A DNA stretch of 64,000 bases from the NCBI RefSeq assembly GCF_009650765.1, contig NZ_CP045740.1, positions 7,292,001 through 7,356,000 of the forward strand, given 5' to 3'. A program made the translations under genes and the position numbers. The notes under the pieces are model-generated. The model made no database searches. It saw only the letters and a program-made list of their open reading frames with translations, and was not told where the DNA came from. The stretch comes from Streptomyces sp. SUK 48. Lineage in GTDB: Bacteria > Actinomycetota > Actinomycetes > Streptomycetales > Streptomycetaceae. Of the stretch, positions 41,948-51,031 are shown in pieces (position 1 is the first letter of the stretch; every line of letters begins with the position of its first letter).

Positions 41948-43089
41948 TCAGCGGGTACCGACCGCCGCGCGTACCGCCTTGCGGGCCATCTGGCAGTCGT
42001 CGTGCAGCCGCCGCAGCAGCAGCCGCTGCTCCTCGCCGCAGGGCACGGCGCCCGGCTGGTGCAGCCCGGGGGCCGCCGGGGGCGGGTCCTGCATCGAGCG
42101 CTGGACGGCCGTCTCGTACCGCCGGATCTCACGGGTCAGCAGCAGCATCAGGTTCACCAGGAAGGCGTCCCGGGAGGCCGGGCCCGCCGACTGGGCGATC
42201 TGGCTGATCTGCCGCCGTGCCGCCGGGGCCTGACCGAGCACCAGCCACAGCGTGGCCAGGTCGTGGCCCGGCAGGTACCAGCCGGCGTGCTCCCAGTCCA
42301 CCAGCACCGGACCCGCCGGGGACACCAGGATGTTCGACAGCAGGGCGTCGCCGTGGCAGAACTGGAGCATGGCGCCCCGGCCCACCTCCTGCGCGATGCC
42401 GTGCAGCAGCTTCTGGAGGTCGCCGAGGTCCCGGTCGGTGAGCAGCCCCAACTCGTGGTAGCGGGACATCTGTTCGACATAGTCCAAGGGCATGTCGAAC
42501 AGACCGGCCGGCGGCCGCCAGGCGTTCACCCGGCAGATCGCGCCCAGCGCCGCGCGGATGTCGGCGCGGGGCGGCGCCTCCATCGGATGCCGCTGAAGTG
42601 CCGCCACCCGGCCGGGCATCCGCTCGATCACCAGGGTGCAGTTGTCCGGATCCGCCGCGATCAGCCGGGGCGCCCTCACCGGGGGCGGTGCCGGACGAAC
42701 GAGCGGTATACGGCTATTTCGTGGCGGCTCCGCTCCGCCCAGGCCGGCGCGTGGTCCAGCAGGCACTTGGCGACGGCCGTGCTGCGGCCGGTGGTGCCCA
42801 CGAACAGCACGGAGCGCGCGCTGCGCCGCAGCACCTGGACCGGTGCGAACTCCGGGCAGATCCGCTGCACCGCGGCGATCGCCGTGCGCAGCGGGGCGCC
42901 CTGGGGGCCGGAGAGGTCCAGTCGCCCGCTGAGCGGCGGGACGGGCTGTCCCGGGACCCGCCGGGGGCGGGGCGCGCCCAGCACGGAGCCGCCCGGACGC
43001 ACCGCCGGGTCGAGGTACGGTCCGCCGCCCGCCGGGCGGGGGCGCAACGGCCGAAGCGGGGCGGACACGGAGGACGATGCCGCGTACAT
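41948..43089 (-). pseudogene. Aminoglycoside phosphotransferase-fold protein with one frameshift
   Basis: The N-terminal part ([17 protein letters not shown] to [14 protein letters not shown]) and the C-terminal part ([24 protein letters not shown] onward) are in different frames. One extra C in the five-C run (five G on the plus strand, 42681-42685) would join them as RHRPPVRAPR and give about 380 residues. The catalytic loop [10 protein letters not shown] and the metal-binding DWEH in [10 protein letters not shown] are intact. The two halves show no other damage, so a sequencing error or very recent mutation is likely. It is divergent from the NsdA-like gene, with 246 bases between. The role is unknown; such proteins phosphorylate small molecules or act in regulation. 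Confidence 0.8.
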
Positions 43090-43335
43090 GGGAGATCCAG
43101 ATCCCTTCGTTGCCTGCGGTGCCTGCCTGTGAGGTCCTGGCGTCAGCCCGGCCCGGTTCCCGGGTACATCCTGGGGAATGTCCCCGGGGAGACCGGGTCG
43201 GGGTGGCGCTTTCCTACCTGACACCCGATGACCCGTGGCACACCATCTGGCGCACCCTGGCGAACCCTGGCGAATAGTCGCCCGGCAACTCTCACCGGGC
43301 TACTGTCAACTCAGCCGAGAACCTGGGGGCTTGAC

Positions 43336-44829
43336 GTGAGCGGACGACCCAACACCCGCCTTTCCGATCTGTTCGGCCTGGCCGGCTGGTCGAAGGGCGA
43401 ACTCGCGAGACTGGTCAACAGGCAGGCGGCGGCCATGGGCCACCCCCAACTGGCGACCGACACCTCCCGGGTCCGGCGCTGGATCGACATGGGAGAGATC
43501 CCGCGCGATCCCGTGCCGCGGGTGCTGGCGGCTCTGTTCACCGAGCGTCTCGGCCGTGTCGTGACCATCGAGGACCTCGGTCTGGTGCGCCACGGGCGGG
43601 CAGGGAAACGGCAGGGCGACGGGATCGAGGAACATCCCGACGGAGTGCCGTGGGCGCCCGAGCGGACCGCCGCGGTCCTCACCGAATTCACGGGAATGGA
43701 CCTCATGCTCAACCGACGCGGCTTGGTGGGCGCGGGTGCCGCGCTCGCCGCGGGATCCACACTCAGCAGCGCCATGCACGACTGGCTGCACACCGACCCG
43801 GTCCTCACGGCGGACGGACCCGCCCTGGACGACCCCCTGCACGCCGACCCCGCCGGTTTCGACCGCTACGAGGCCGCCCCCATCGGCTCGGAGGAGGTCG
43901 CGGAGCTGGAGCGCTCCGTCGAGGTGTTCCGGGCCTGGGACGCGGCCCGCGGCGGCGGCCTCCAGCGCAAGGCGGTGGTGGGCCAGCTCAACGAGGTGGG
44001 CGGCATGCTCGCCTACCGCCATCCACCTCACCTCCAGCGGCGCCTGTGGGGCGTCGCCGCCAATCTGGCCGTCCTCGCGGGCTGGATGTCCCATGACGTC
44101 GGACTGGAGCCCACGGCGCAGAAGTACTTCGTCATCGCGGCGCACGCCGCCCGGGAGGGCGGTGACCGGCCGCGTGCCGGGGAGGCGCTGTCCCGGGCGG
44201 CCCGCCAGATGGTCCATCTGGGCCGGCCCGGCGAAGCACTGGAGCTGATGAAGCTCGCCCAGTCCGGCGGGGGCGAGCGCCTCCAGCCGCGCACCAAGGC
44301 GATGTTCCACACCATCGAGGCGTGGGCGCAGGCGGCGCTGGGCAAGGGCCAGGCGATGCGCCGCACCCTCGGCCAGGCGGAGGACCTGTTCGTGGCCGAC
44401 CGGGGCGACGGCGAGCCCCTCGACTGGATGCAGACCTTCAAGGCCGAGGACCTGTACGGCATGCAGGCCCTGGCCTACCGCACCCTGGCCGAGTTCGACC
44501 CGGGCGCGGCCGTGCACGCCCAGCACTTCGCGGACAAGGCCCTGGAGCTGCGCGTCGACGGCCGGGAGCGCTCGAAGATCTTCGACCATCTCTCCATGGC
44601 GTCGGCCTGCTTCATCGCCGACGACCCCGAGCAGGCCGACCGCTACGCGCGGCTCGCCCTGATGTCGATGGGCGCGAACTCCTCGCGCCGCACCTGGGAC
44701 CGGCTGCGCCAGATGTACCGGCTCACCGCGGAGTACGCCGGATACCCGAAGATCCATGAACTGCGGGAGGAGATCAGACTCGCCCTGCCCAAGCCGAGGA
44801 GCAAGGGCGCGCACAGCGCGCGGGCGTAG
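43336..44829 (+). CDS. NsdA-like regulator
   Basis: Protein of 497 residues from GTG. The first 70 residues form a helix-turn-helix-like region (LFGLAGWSKGELARLVNRQA and DTSRVRRWIDMGEIPRDPVPRVLAALFTERLG). The motif LMLNRRGLVGAGAALAAGSTL follows, then a long helical, TPR-like region. This layout matches NsdA, described in Streptomyces coelicolor as a negative regulator of sporulation and antibiotic production. It may be a paralogue rather than the original gene. The ribosome binding site is weak (GGGGGC). No pathway genes are adjacent. Confidence 0.8.
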   Translation: MSGRPNTRLSDLFGLAGWSKGELARLVNRQAAAMGHPQLATDTSRVRRWIDMGEIPRDPVPRVLAALFTERLGRVVTIEDLGLVRHGRAGKRQGDGIEEHPDGVPWAPERTAAVLTEFTGMDLMLNRRGLVGAGAALAAGSTLSSAMHDWLHTDPVLTADGPALDDPLHADPAGFDRYEAAPIGSEEVAELERSVEVFRAWDAARGGGLQRKAVVGQLNEVGGMLAYRHPPHLQRRLWGVAANLAVLAGWMSHDVGLEPTAQKYFVIAAHAAREGGDRPRAGEALSRAARQMVHLGRPGEALELMKLAQSGGGERLQPRTKAMFHTIEAWAQAALGKGQAMRRTLGQAEDLFVADRGDGEPLDWMQTFKAEDLYGMQALAYRTLAEFDPGAAVHAQHFADKALELRVDGRERSKIFDHLSMASACFIADDPEQADRYARLALMSMGANSSRRTWDRLRQMYRLTAEYAGYPKIHELREEIRLALPKPRSKGAHSARA

Positions 44830-44856
44830 GGGACCGTCGGCCACACGGGTGTCGGC

Positions 44857-46311
44857 TCAGGCCGTGACCCTGGCGACGAGCACACACGCGTCGTCCACCC
44901 GCCCGGTCCCGCCGAACTCCTCCACGAGCGCCCGCACGCAGTCCTGCGCGTCCCGGGCGTCGTCGAAGCGTGGGGCGAGTCCCAGCAACCGGTCCGCGGC
45001 CGCCGTCCGGCTGTGCCCGGGTACCAGTCCCTCGGTGTGCAGCAGGAGCAGGTCGCCCGGTACGAGGATCACCTCGGCCTGCCCGTAGACGGCACCCGAG
45101 GTGGCGCCGAGCAGCACCCCCTCGGGAGCGTCGAGCGCGCACCCCGTCCCGTCCCGGAACAGCAGCGGGGCGGGGTGTCCGGCCTGGCCCCAGACCAGGG
45201 TCCGGGTGGTGGGCCGGTAGCGGGCGCAGACGGCGCTGCCGAGGGCAGGCTGCACCGTGGCGTCCAGTAACTGATTGAGCAGGGAGAGGAGTTGACCGGG
45301 CTGGGTGCCGGTCATCGCCATGCCGCGCACCGCGCCGAGCAGGGTGGCCATGCCGGAGGCGACGGCCACCCCGTGCCCGGTGAGGTCGCCGACGCTGAGC
45401 AGGGTCTCGCCGTCGGCCAGCTCCAGGGCGTCGTACCAGTCCCCGCCGATCGGTGTCCCGCCGTCGGCGGGCAGCCGGTACGCGGCGAGGTCCAGGGTGC
45501 GCGGGCCCTGGTGCGGGGGGCGCAGGGAGCCGCGCCAGGGCGGCAGCACGGCCTCCTGGAGTTCGGTGGCGACCCGGTGCTCGGTCTGCTCCCGCTGGCG
45601 GTGCCGGCGGAGCGAGTCATGCGTCTCGTGCACCGTGCGCCGGCTGCGGCGCAGCGCGCTGACATCGCGCAGCACGGCCCACATCGAGACGGTGCCGCCG
45701 TCGGCGCCGAGCACCGGCTCGCCCATCATGTGCACGCTGCGCACGGAGCCGTCGGGGCGGCGCACCCGGAACTCGCCGTCGATCGGGCGGCCGTCGATCA
45801 GGCAGTCCGTGACCATCCCGGTCAGTTTCGGCCGGTCCGCCTCCACGACCAGCGAGGGCAGTTCGTCCAGGGTGAGGGCGGGCAGGGCGGGGTCGCGGCC
45901 GAGGATCCGGTACAGCTCCCCGGACCAGGACGCCTCGTCGGTGAGGAGGTTCCACTCCGCGCTGCCGACCCGGCTGAGCAGCGCGCCGCGCGGGGCGCCG
46001 GCGGGGGCCGGGCGGACGGTGTGCGCCTCGGCGGGCTCCGTGGGCTCCGAGGGCTCGACGGCCGGGGGCAGGGGCGCGGGTCCGTCGCGCAGCTGGGCCA
46101 AGTGGGCGTCCAGGTCGCTGAGTTGGTGCAGTGCCAGGTCGTACAGAGCGCGCTGCCAGCGTTCCTCGGGGTCCGTGTCGTCGCAGCGGACGTCCCGCCG
46201 CACCGCGTCCACGTCGCCCTTGAGCTGCCGCGCCCGCGTGATCAGCGCCTCGACCGGGTCGGGCCCGGGCGGCTGGGCGGCGGGGCGGTCCGCGGAGACC
46301 GGTGACGGCAT
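44857..46311 (-). CDS. PAS domain PP2C/SpoIIE-type protein phosphatase
   Basis: Cytoplasmic phosphatase of 484 residues. Residues about 120-240 form a PAS domain (SAEWNLLTDEASWSGELYRILGRDP and EFRVRRPDGSVRSVHMMGEPV). The PP2C_SIG domain covers about 270-480, with metal-binding Asp residues in GGDWYDA, VGDLTGHG and DDACVLVARV and GQAGHPAPLLFRDG in between. Such proteins dephosphorylate anti-anti-sigma factors in response to signals. The ATG at 46311 has GGAGTG upstream. It converges with the NsdA-like gene (27 bases apart). Confidence 0.9.
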   Translation of the reverse strand: MPSPVSADRPAAQPPGPDPVEALITRARQLKGDVDAVRRDVRCDDTDPEERWQRALYDLALHQLSDLDAHLAQLRDGPAPLPPAVEPSEPTEPAEAHTVRPAPAGAPRGALLSRVGSAEWNLLTDEASWSGELYRILGRDPALPALTLDELPSLVVEADRPKLTGMVTDCLIDGRPIDGEFRVRRPDGSVRSVHMMGEPVLGADGGTVSMWAVLRDVSALRRSRRTVHETHDSLRRHRQREQTEHRVATELQEAVLPPWRGSLRPPHQGPRTLDLAAYRLPADGGTPIGGDWYDALELADGETLLSVGDLTGHGVAVASGMATLLGAVRGMAMTGTQPGQLLSLLNQLLDATVQPALGSAVCARYRPTTRTLVWGQAGHPAPLLFRDGTGCALDAPEGVLLGATSGAVYGQAEVILVPGDLLLLHTEGLVPGHSRTAAADRLLGLAPRFDDARDAQDCVRALVEEFGGTGRVDDACVLVARVTA

Positions 46312-46674
46312 GTTCGCACTCCGAACGAGGGGACGGCAGGGCCGGGCGGGACGGGGGACCGTAACGACTTTCGCACAGCGCGGGACGCCTCGTAAGGGAT
46401 TTGGCAACACACGATACGGTGGTGCTTCCGGCATATGCCAGAGTCTTCCCGAAGCGGCCCCGGGCGCTCCCGGAGTGCCCGGTCGGGCAGTCAAGTCGTA
46501 GACGGCCTACGGGAGTTGACGGACCCGGCGGTCGTGCGTCGAGGCCCCCGGAGCAGGCGGTCAATCGCCTGTTCGACGTTCTTGTGTTCCCCGCCGTTCG
46601 GGACCGGCCGGTACCCATCGAACTCTGACCGGATTTGGCGGCATGCGAAGGGCCTCTCCGCACTCCATAAAGGC
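46312..46674. other. Divergent promoter region without a gene
   Basis: The 363 bases between the phosphatase and SsgA-like genes hold no convincing coding frame. A ten-base palindrome GGCATATGCC lies at 46430-46439, about 120 bases before the phosphatase start. It could be an operator, but nothing else supports that. TTGAC at 46515-46519 on the plus strand lacks a good -10. Confidence 0.4.
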
Positions 46675-47088
46675 ATGGAGACCACCATCGAACTGCCCGC
46701 CCTCGCCCGGCTCGTGACCGCCGACGACCAGGAGATCCCCGTCACGGCCACCCTGCGCTACACCACCGGTGACCCGCTCGCCGTCTTCGTCGACTTCCCG
46801 GCCGAGGCGGCGCTGGAGGGCGAGGACGTCAGCTGGACCTTCGCGCGCTCCCTGCTGGACCAGGGACTGCGCACCCCGGCCGGACGCGGCGATGTGCAGA
46901 TCTGGCCCTACGGCCGCACCCGGACCGTACTGGAGTTCCACTCGCCCTTCGGCCTCGCCCTGCTCCAGTTCCCCACCTCGACCCTGCGCCGCTTCCTGGT
47001 GCGCACCTACGAGGTGGTCGCGGCCGGGCAGGAGGACGTGGCGGCGGTGGTGGAGCGCGGGCTGAACGCGCTGTTCGGAGGGGTGTGA
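46675..47088 (+). CDS. SsgA-like sporulation/cell division protein (SALP)
   Basis: Protein of 137 residues, normal for the family. Features are LRYTTGDPLAVFVDFP, WTFARSLLDQGLRTPAGRGDVQIWP and LLQFPTSTLRRFLVRTYEVVAAGQE, the typical SALP blocks. These actinobacterial proteins steer septum placement and peptidoglycan remodelling during sporulation. Which of the SsgA-G subtypes this is cannot be decided from the sequence alone; the absence of WhiA- or BldD-type neighbours gives no help. A likely start is ATG 46675 with AAAGG upstream. Confidence 0.88.
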   Translation: METTIELPALARLVTADDQEIPVTATLRYTTGDPLAVFVDFPAEAALEGEDVSWTFARSLLDQGLRTPAGRGDVQIWPYGRTRTVLEFHSPFGLALLQFPTSTLRRFLVRTYEVVAAGQEDVAAVVERGLNALFGGV

Positions 47089-47136
47089 GGCGTCCGCCGG
47101 AGTTGTCCCGGTGGACCCGGGCCGGTTTTGAATATT

Positions 47137-47154
47137 GTTCACCTTTACCTCACC
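47137..47154 (+). promoter_or_regulatory. PHO box before the phospholipase C gene
   Basis: Two seven-base units, GTTCACC (47137-47143) and CCTCACC (47148-47154), in an 11-base period, followed by GCAC. This fits the direct-repeat PHO box (consensus GTTCACC) bound by PhoP in Streptomyces. The phospholipase start is at 47240. Phosphate-starvation induction of a phospholipase is physiologically sensible. Confidence 0.6.
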
Positions 47155-47239
47155 GCACGGGTATGGACCCCGACGACCGGCGCGGGCACCCTGGCCCGCG
47201 GTGTGCCGCAGGGGCACTCCCGTGACCGAGGACGGACGA

Positions 47240-49264
47240 ATGACACCGATCAGCCGAAGGGGCTTCGTGGGGCTGGGCGCATCCGTGGCGGCGGGAGTGG
47301 CGCTGGGCGCCACCACGCGCACCACCGCGGCGGCCGCCACCACGGCGACCGGCACGATCAAGGACGTCAAGCACGTGGTGATCCTGATGCAGGAGAACCG
47401 CAGCTTCGACCACTACTTCGGCCGCCTCAAGGGCGTGCGCGGCTTCGACGACCGCAGCGGCATCACCCTCGGCGGCAAGTACTCCGTCTTCAACCAGCCG
47501 AACCTGCTCTCCCGCCAGTACCCGTGGAAGCTCAGCGCCACCCCGTCGGCGGCCGGCAAGGACGGCGAGACCCTCGCGCAGTGCAACGGCGACCTGCCGC
47601 ACTCCTGGTCCTCGCAGCACTCCGCCTGGAACAAGGGCCGCCTGGACAACTGGGTCCTGGGCGTCGGCAACGTCCGCTCGCTCGGCTACCTGGACCGCTC
47701 CGACATCCCCTTCCACTACGCGCTGGCCGACAACTACACCATCTGCGACGCCTACTTCTGCTCCACGCTGAGCGCCACCGGTCCCAACCGCACGTACCTG
47801 TGGAGCGGCAAGGTCGACTCCTCCAGCAACGACGGCGGCGACGAGTCCGGCCTCACCTGGCAGACCTACGCCGAGTCGCTCCAGGCGGCGGGGGTGAGCT
47901 GGAAGGTCTACCAGAACGCCGCGGACAACTACGGCGACAACGCCTGCGCCTACTTCAGCACGTTCGCGGGCGCCAAGGCCGGCGATCCGCTGTACGACCG
48001 CGGCATGTCCTCGGTGCCGAAGGTGACCGGTTCCACCCCGGACGACATCGCCGCCGCCATCAAGGCCGACGTCCAGGCGGGCACCCTCCCGCAGGTCTCC
48101 TGGGTGGTCGCCAACCAGGCGTTCTCCGAGCACCCCTACGCCCCGCCCGGCGACGGCGCCCACTTCGTCAACCTCGTCTACCAGGCCCTCGCCGCCGACG
48201 AGGACGTCTTCGACTCCACCGTGATGTTCCTCAACTACGACGAGAACGACGGCTACTTCGACCACGTGCCCCCGCCGTCCCCGCCCGCCGGCACGGCCGG
48301 CGAGTTCCTCAACGGGGTGCCGTTCGGCTTCGGCTTCCGGGTGCCGATGATCGTCATCTCGCCCTGGACGCGCGGCGGCTGGGTCTCCTCGGAGGTCTTC
48401 GAGCACACCTCGGTGCTGCGCTTCCTGGAGACCTGGACGGCCGCCCTCGGCACACCCGCGAAGTGCTCCAACATCAGCGACTGGCGACGCAAGGTGAGCG
48501 GCGACCTCACCGGCGTGTTCGACTTCGCCCACCCGGTCAAGGGCCCGGTGCCGCTGCCCGCGACCAGTGTCATCGGCATCGACAACTGCACGTCGCTGCC
48601 CAACCCCGTGCCGACCGACAACGCGCTGCCCGCACAGGAGGCCGGCACCCGCCCGGCCCGCGCGCTGCCGTACCAGCCGGGCGGCTATCTGGACCGCCTG
48701 GAGTTCGACGCGGGCGGCAAGACGCTCGCCTGGTTCGTGATGACCAACCAGGGCGGTCCGGCCGCCCGCGCGGCCCACTTCTCCATCCACCCCAACGCCT
48801 ACCGGGACACCACCCCCTGGCAGTACACGGTGGACGCGGGCGGCACCGCCACCGACTTCTTCAACATCGGTTCGGGCTACGGCGACGGCAAGTACGACCT
48901 GTCGATGGTCGGCCCCAACCGCTTCCTGCGCCGCTTCCAGGGCGACGCCACCAAGGCGGGCAAGTCCGCCGAGGTGAGCGTCCGTTACGCCGTGGAGCCG
49001 GGCAGCGGGAAGCTCGCCGTCTACTTCAAGATGGCCAACTCCGGTTCTTCGGCGGTGAAGTTCACCATCACCTCCAACCACTACCGCGCGGACGGCCCCT
49101 GGACGTACACCGTCGCCGCGGGTGCCTCCACGGAGGACTTCTTCAACGCCGTCGCGTACAACAACGGCTGGTACGACTTCACGATCACCGTGGACTCCGA
49201 CACGACCTGGTCGCGCCGGTTCACCGGGCACCTGGAGACGGGCGCCGCCAGCGTCAGCGGCTGA
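47240..49264 (+). CDS. Secreted phospholipase C (Tat-exported phosphoesterase)
   Basis: Enzyme of 674 residues. The N terminus MTPISRRGFVGLGASVAAGVALG is a twin-arginine signal. The phosphoesterase domain (about 40-420) starts VKHVVILMQENRSFDHYFGRLKGVRGF and includes NYDENDGYFDHV, the conserved metal-binding block. Two C-terminal domains (about 490-580 and 590-670), which repeat a W-x-Y-T-V-x-A-G-x-T-x-DFF-x pattern, match the DUF756 pair of bacterial phospholipases C. It should hydrolyse phosphatidylcholine or related lipids outside the cell and liberate phosphate. It lies behind a PHO box. Confidence 0.93.
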   Translation: MTPISRRGFVGLGASVAAGVALGATTRTTAAAATTATGTIKDVKHVVILMQENRSFDHYFGRLKGVRGFDDRSGITLGGKYSVFNQPNLLSRQYPWKLSATPSAAGKDGETLAQCNGDLPHSWSSQHSAWNKGRLDNWVLGVGNVRSLGYLDRSDIPFHYALADNYTICDAYFCSTLSATGPNRTYLWSGKVDSSSNDGGDESGLTWQTYAESLQAAGVSWKVYQNAADNYGDNACAYFSTFAGAKAGDPLYDRGMSSVPKVTGSTPDDIAAAIKADVQAGTLPQVSWVVANQAFSEHPYAPPGDGAHFVNLVYQALAADEDVFDSTVMFLNYDENDGYFDHVPPPSPPAGTAGEFLNGVPFGFGFRVPMIVISPWTRGGWVSSEVFEHTSVLRFLETWTAALGTPAKCSNISDWRRKVSGDLTGVFDFAHPVKGPVPLPATSVIGIDNCTSLPNPVPTDNALPAQEAGTRPARALPYQPGGYLDRLEFDAGGKTLAWFVMTNQGGPAARAAHFSIHPNAYRDTTPWQYTVDAGGTATDFFNIGSGYGDGKYDLSMVGPNRFLRRFQGDATKAGKSAEVSVRYAVEPGSGKLAVYFKMANSGSSAVKFTITSNHYRADGPWTYTVAAGASTEDFFNAVAYNNGWYDFTITVDSDTTWSRRFTGHLETGAASVSG

Positions 49265-49275
49265 GCGCGGCGTAC

Positions 49276-49346
49276 GGGTCCGGGCGCGGGGCGAGTACGG
49301 GCGGGCAGGACGGCCACCCGGCCACCGCCCGCCGCCGCCCGGACCC
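49276..49346 (+). terminator. Long inverted repeat after the phospholipase gene
   Basis: Perfect 11-base arms GGGTCCGGGCG (49276-49286) and CGCCCGGACCC (49336-49346), with further internal GC pairing. It starts 11 bases after the stop codon. The loop is long for a simple terminator, so the function is uncertain. Confidence 0.45.
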
Positions 49347-49435
49347 CCGCCTCGGCGAGGACCAAAGCCGGAACTGGTTCTCGCCGCCGCCGACATGCGG
49401 AGAGACGAACAGCGGCTGGCGGCGGGGCGGGCCGA

Positions 49436-50890
49436 TCAGCCGACCCTGGGGGCGCAGCGCATGCCGATATAGACGCAGCGTGTGCCGTCGGGCAGGCTGG
49501 AGAAGATCACCGGTGTGTAGTCCGTGCTGAAGGCCGAACCCACGCCCGTGCCGGCAAAGGCCGTCGGCGTGACCGGCAAGAGGTCGATCGGCAGGGGCTT
49601 CGAGAGGTCCTTCATGCCGTCGACGAACTCGTAGAGCGCGTGCCCGGCACCGTCCTTCTCGGTCACCGTGATGACCACACCCTCGCGCCGGTACGTGCCG
49701 ACGAGCGGGGCCCAGTCCACCACGGGGGGCGCGGCCGGCGGGGTGAGGGACCCGGGCATGGTCACGCCCGCCAGGTCGGCGAGCAGCTCGCGGTAGAGCG
49801 CCGCGTACACCTCGCGCGCACCGCCGCCGTTGGTGAGCAGCGCGACGGCGACACCGGCCGACGGCACCACGCGCAGATAGCCGTACTGCCCGATGGAGGC
49901 ACCGTCGTGGCCGTAGCCCTCGACGCCGTTCCAGTCGTACAGAGTCCAGCCCAGACCCCAGCCGTCCGAGCTGACGGTCCACTTGTCGGGGCAGTCCACC
50001 ACCCGGCGTCGCATCAGGGCGACTGTCTCTTCCAGGAGCACGCGGGTGCCGTCCTCGGCCACGCCGCCGGCGAGGTGCATGCGCGCGAGCCGGACGAGGT
50101 CGCCCGCAGTGGCGATGACCCTGCCGTACGGGCCCGCCGATCGCGGCATCATGTCCCATTGCGGTGCCGGTGCCGGATCCTGGCCCGGCTCGCCCAGATG
50201 CCCCATGGCCGCGCGGAAGCGCAGCGCCTCTTCGGGCAGGGTCATGGTGTGGGTGAGGCCGAGCGGGGTCAGCAGCAGGTCCTTGAGCGCTTCGTCCCAC
50301 GTCTTGCCGGTCACCACCTCGACGATCCGGCCGAGCACGTTGTAGCCGACGCTGCTGTACGAGATCGCGCTGCCGGGCGGGCAGTCCAGCGCCACGTCCT
50401 TCGCGGCCTCGACGTACTTGGCGAGGCAGTCGTCGCCGCGCCCGCTGTCGTGATTGAAGTCGCAGGTGAGCCCGCTCGTGTGGCTGAGCAGCCGGCGAAT
50501 GGTGATCATCCTGGTCGCTTCGGGGCCACCGGCCGAGAACTCCGGCAGCACGTCCGTGACCGGGGCGTCCAGGGCGAGCCGGCCGGACTCGACGAGCCGC
50601 ATCACCAGGGTGGCCGTGTAGATCTTGGCTATCGAGCCCATCTGGAAGACGGAATCGGTCGTCGTCTCCACGCCCGTGCCCCGGTGCAGGACGCCGCTCG
50701 CCCATGCGTGGACGGTCCCGTGGGCGAGGACGGCCAAGGACGCGCCCGGCACGTGGTGCTCGGCGCAGAGCTGGTCGAGGCGGGCCTGCCACCGGGCGCG
50801 ATCCAGCCTCCACCCGGCCGAGTCCCGGGCCCCCCGCGCCCCTGCGGCACTCCGCTTCCGCTGTTCGTCAGCACTCATTCCGTTCAGCAC
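49436..50890 (-). CDS. Serine beta-lactamase-fold hydrolase (class C/esterase-like)
   Basis: Protein of 484 residues in the beta-lactamase/D-alanyl-D-alanine carboxypeptidase/esterase family. The nucleophile motif is SIAK (S-X-X-K), the second is YSSVGYN, and the third position reads GHDGASIG. No signal peptide is seen, so it may be cytoplasmic, as with many EstB-type esterases. The C-terminal 110 residues form a separate lipocalin-like segment (VGTYRREGVVITVTEKDG). I chose GTG at 50890 because GGGGGAG precedes it; an ATG at 50878 has no ribosome binding site. It is divergent from a TetR regulator and very likely its target. Confidence 0.85.
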   Translation of the reverse strand: MLNGMSADEQRKRSAAGARGARDSAGWRLDRARWQARLDQLCAEHHVPGASLAVLAHGTVHAWASGVLHRGTGVETTTDSVFQMGSIAKIYTATLVMRLVESGRLALDAPVTDVLPEFSAGGPEATRMITIRRLLSHTSGLTCDFNHDSGRGDDCLAKYVEAAKDVALDCPPGSAISYSSVGYNVLGRIVEVVTGKTWDEALKDLLLTPLGLTHTMTLPEEALRFRAAMGHLGEPGQDPAPAPQWDMMPRSAGPYGRVIATAGDLVRLARMHLAGGVAEDGTRVLLEETVALMRRRVVDCPDKWTVSSDGWGLGWTLYDWNGVEGYGHDGASIGQYGYLRVVPSAGVAVALLTNGGGAREVYAALYRELLADLAGVTMPGSLTPPAAPPVVDWAPLVGTYRREGVVITVTEKDGAGHALYEFVDGMKDLSKPLPIDLLPVTPTAFAGTGVGSAFSTDYTPVIFSSLPDGTRCVYIGMRCAPRVG

Positions 50891-50909
50891 AGTTGACTCC
50901 CCCTCGATG

Positions 50910-50977
50910 GCGTACAGCGTTCCGTGTTGCGCACACTGTACGCATCTCGGATCGCCCTTCGCAACATGCGTACGGTG
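50910..50977. promoter_or_regulatory. Three GCGTACRG half-sites between the esterase and tetR genes
   Basis: GCGTACAG (50910-50917) and CTGTACGC (50936-50943) are perfect inverted arms, 18 bases apart. A third copy, GCGTACGG, is at 50968-50975. CACTGTACGCAT (50934-50945) and ATGCGTACGGTG (50966-50977) also pair in 11 of 12 bases, 20 bases apart. The arrangement between divergent genes suggests binding sites of the adjacent TetR protein. Confidence 0.6.
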
Positions 50978-51031
50978 TCGGCTACGGTGGGGGGCGACAA
51001 GCAGCGGATCGACCGATGGGAACGAGCGAGC

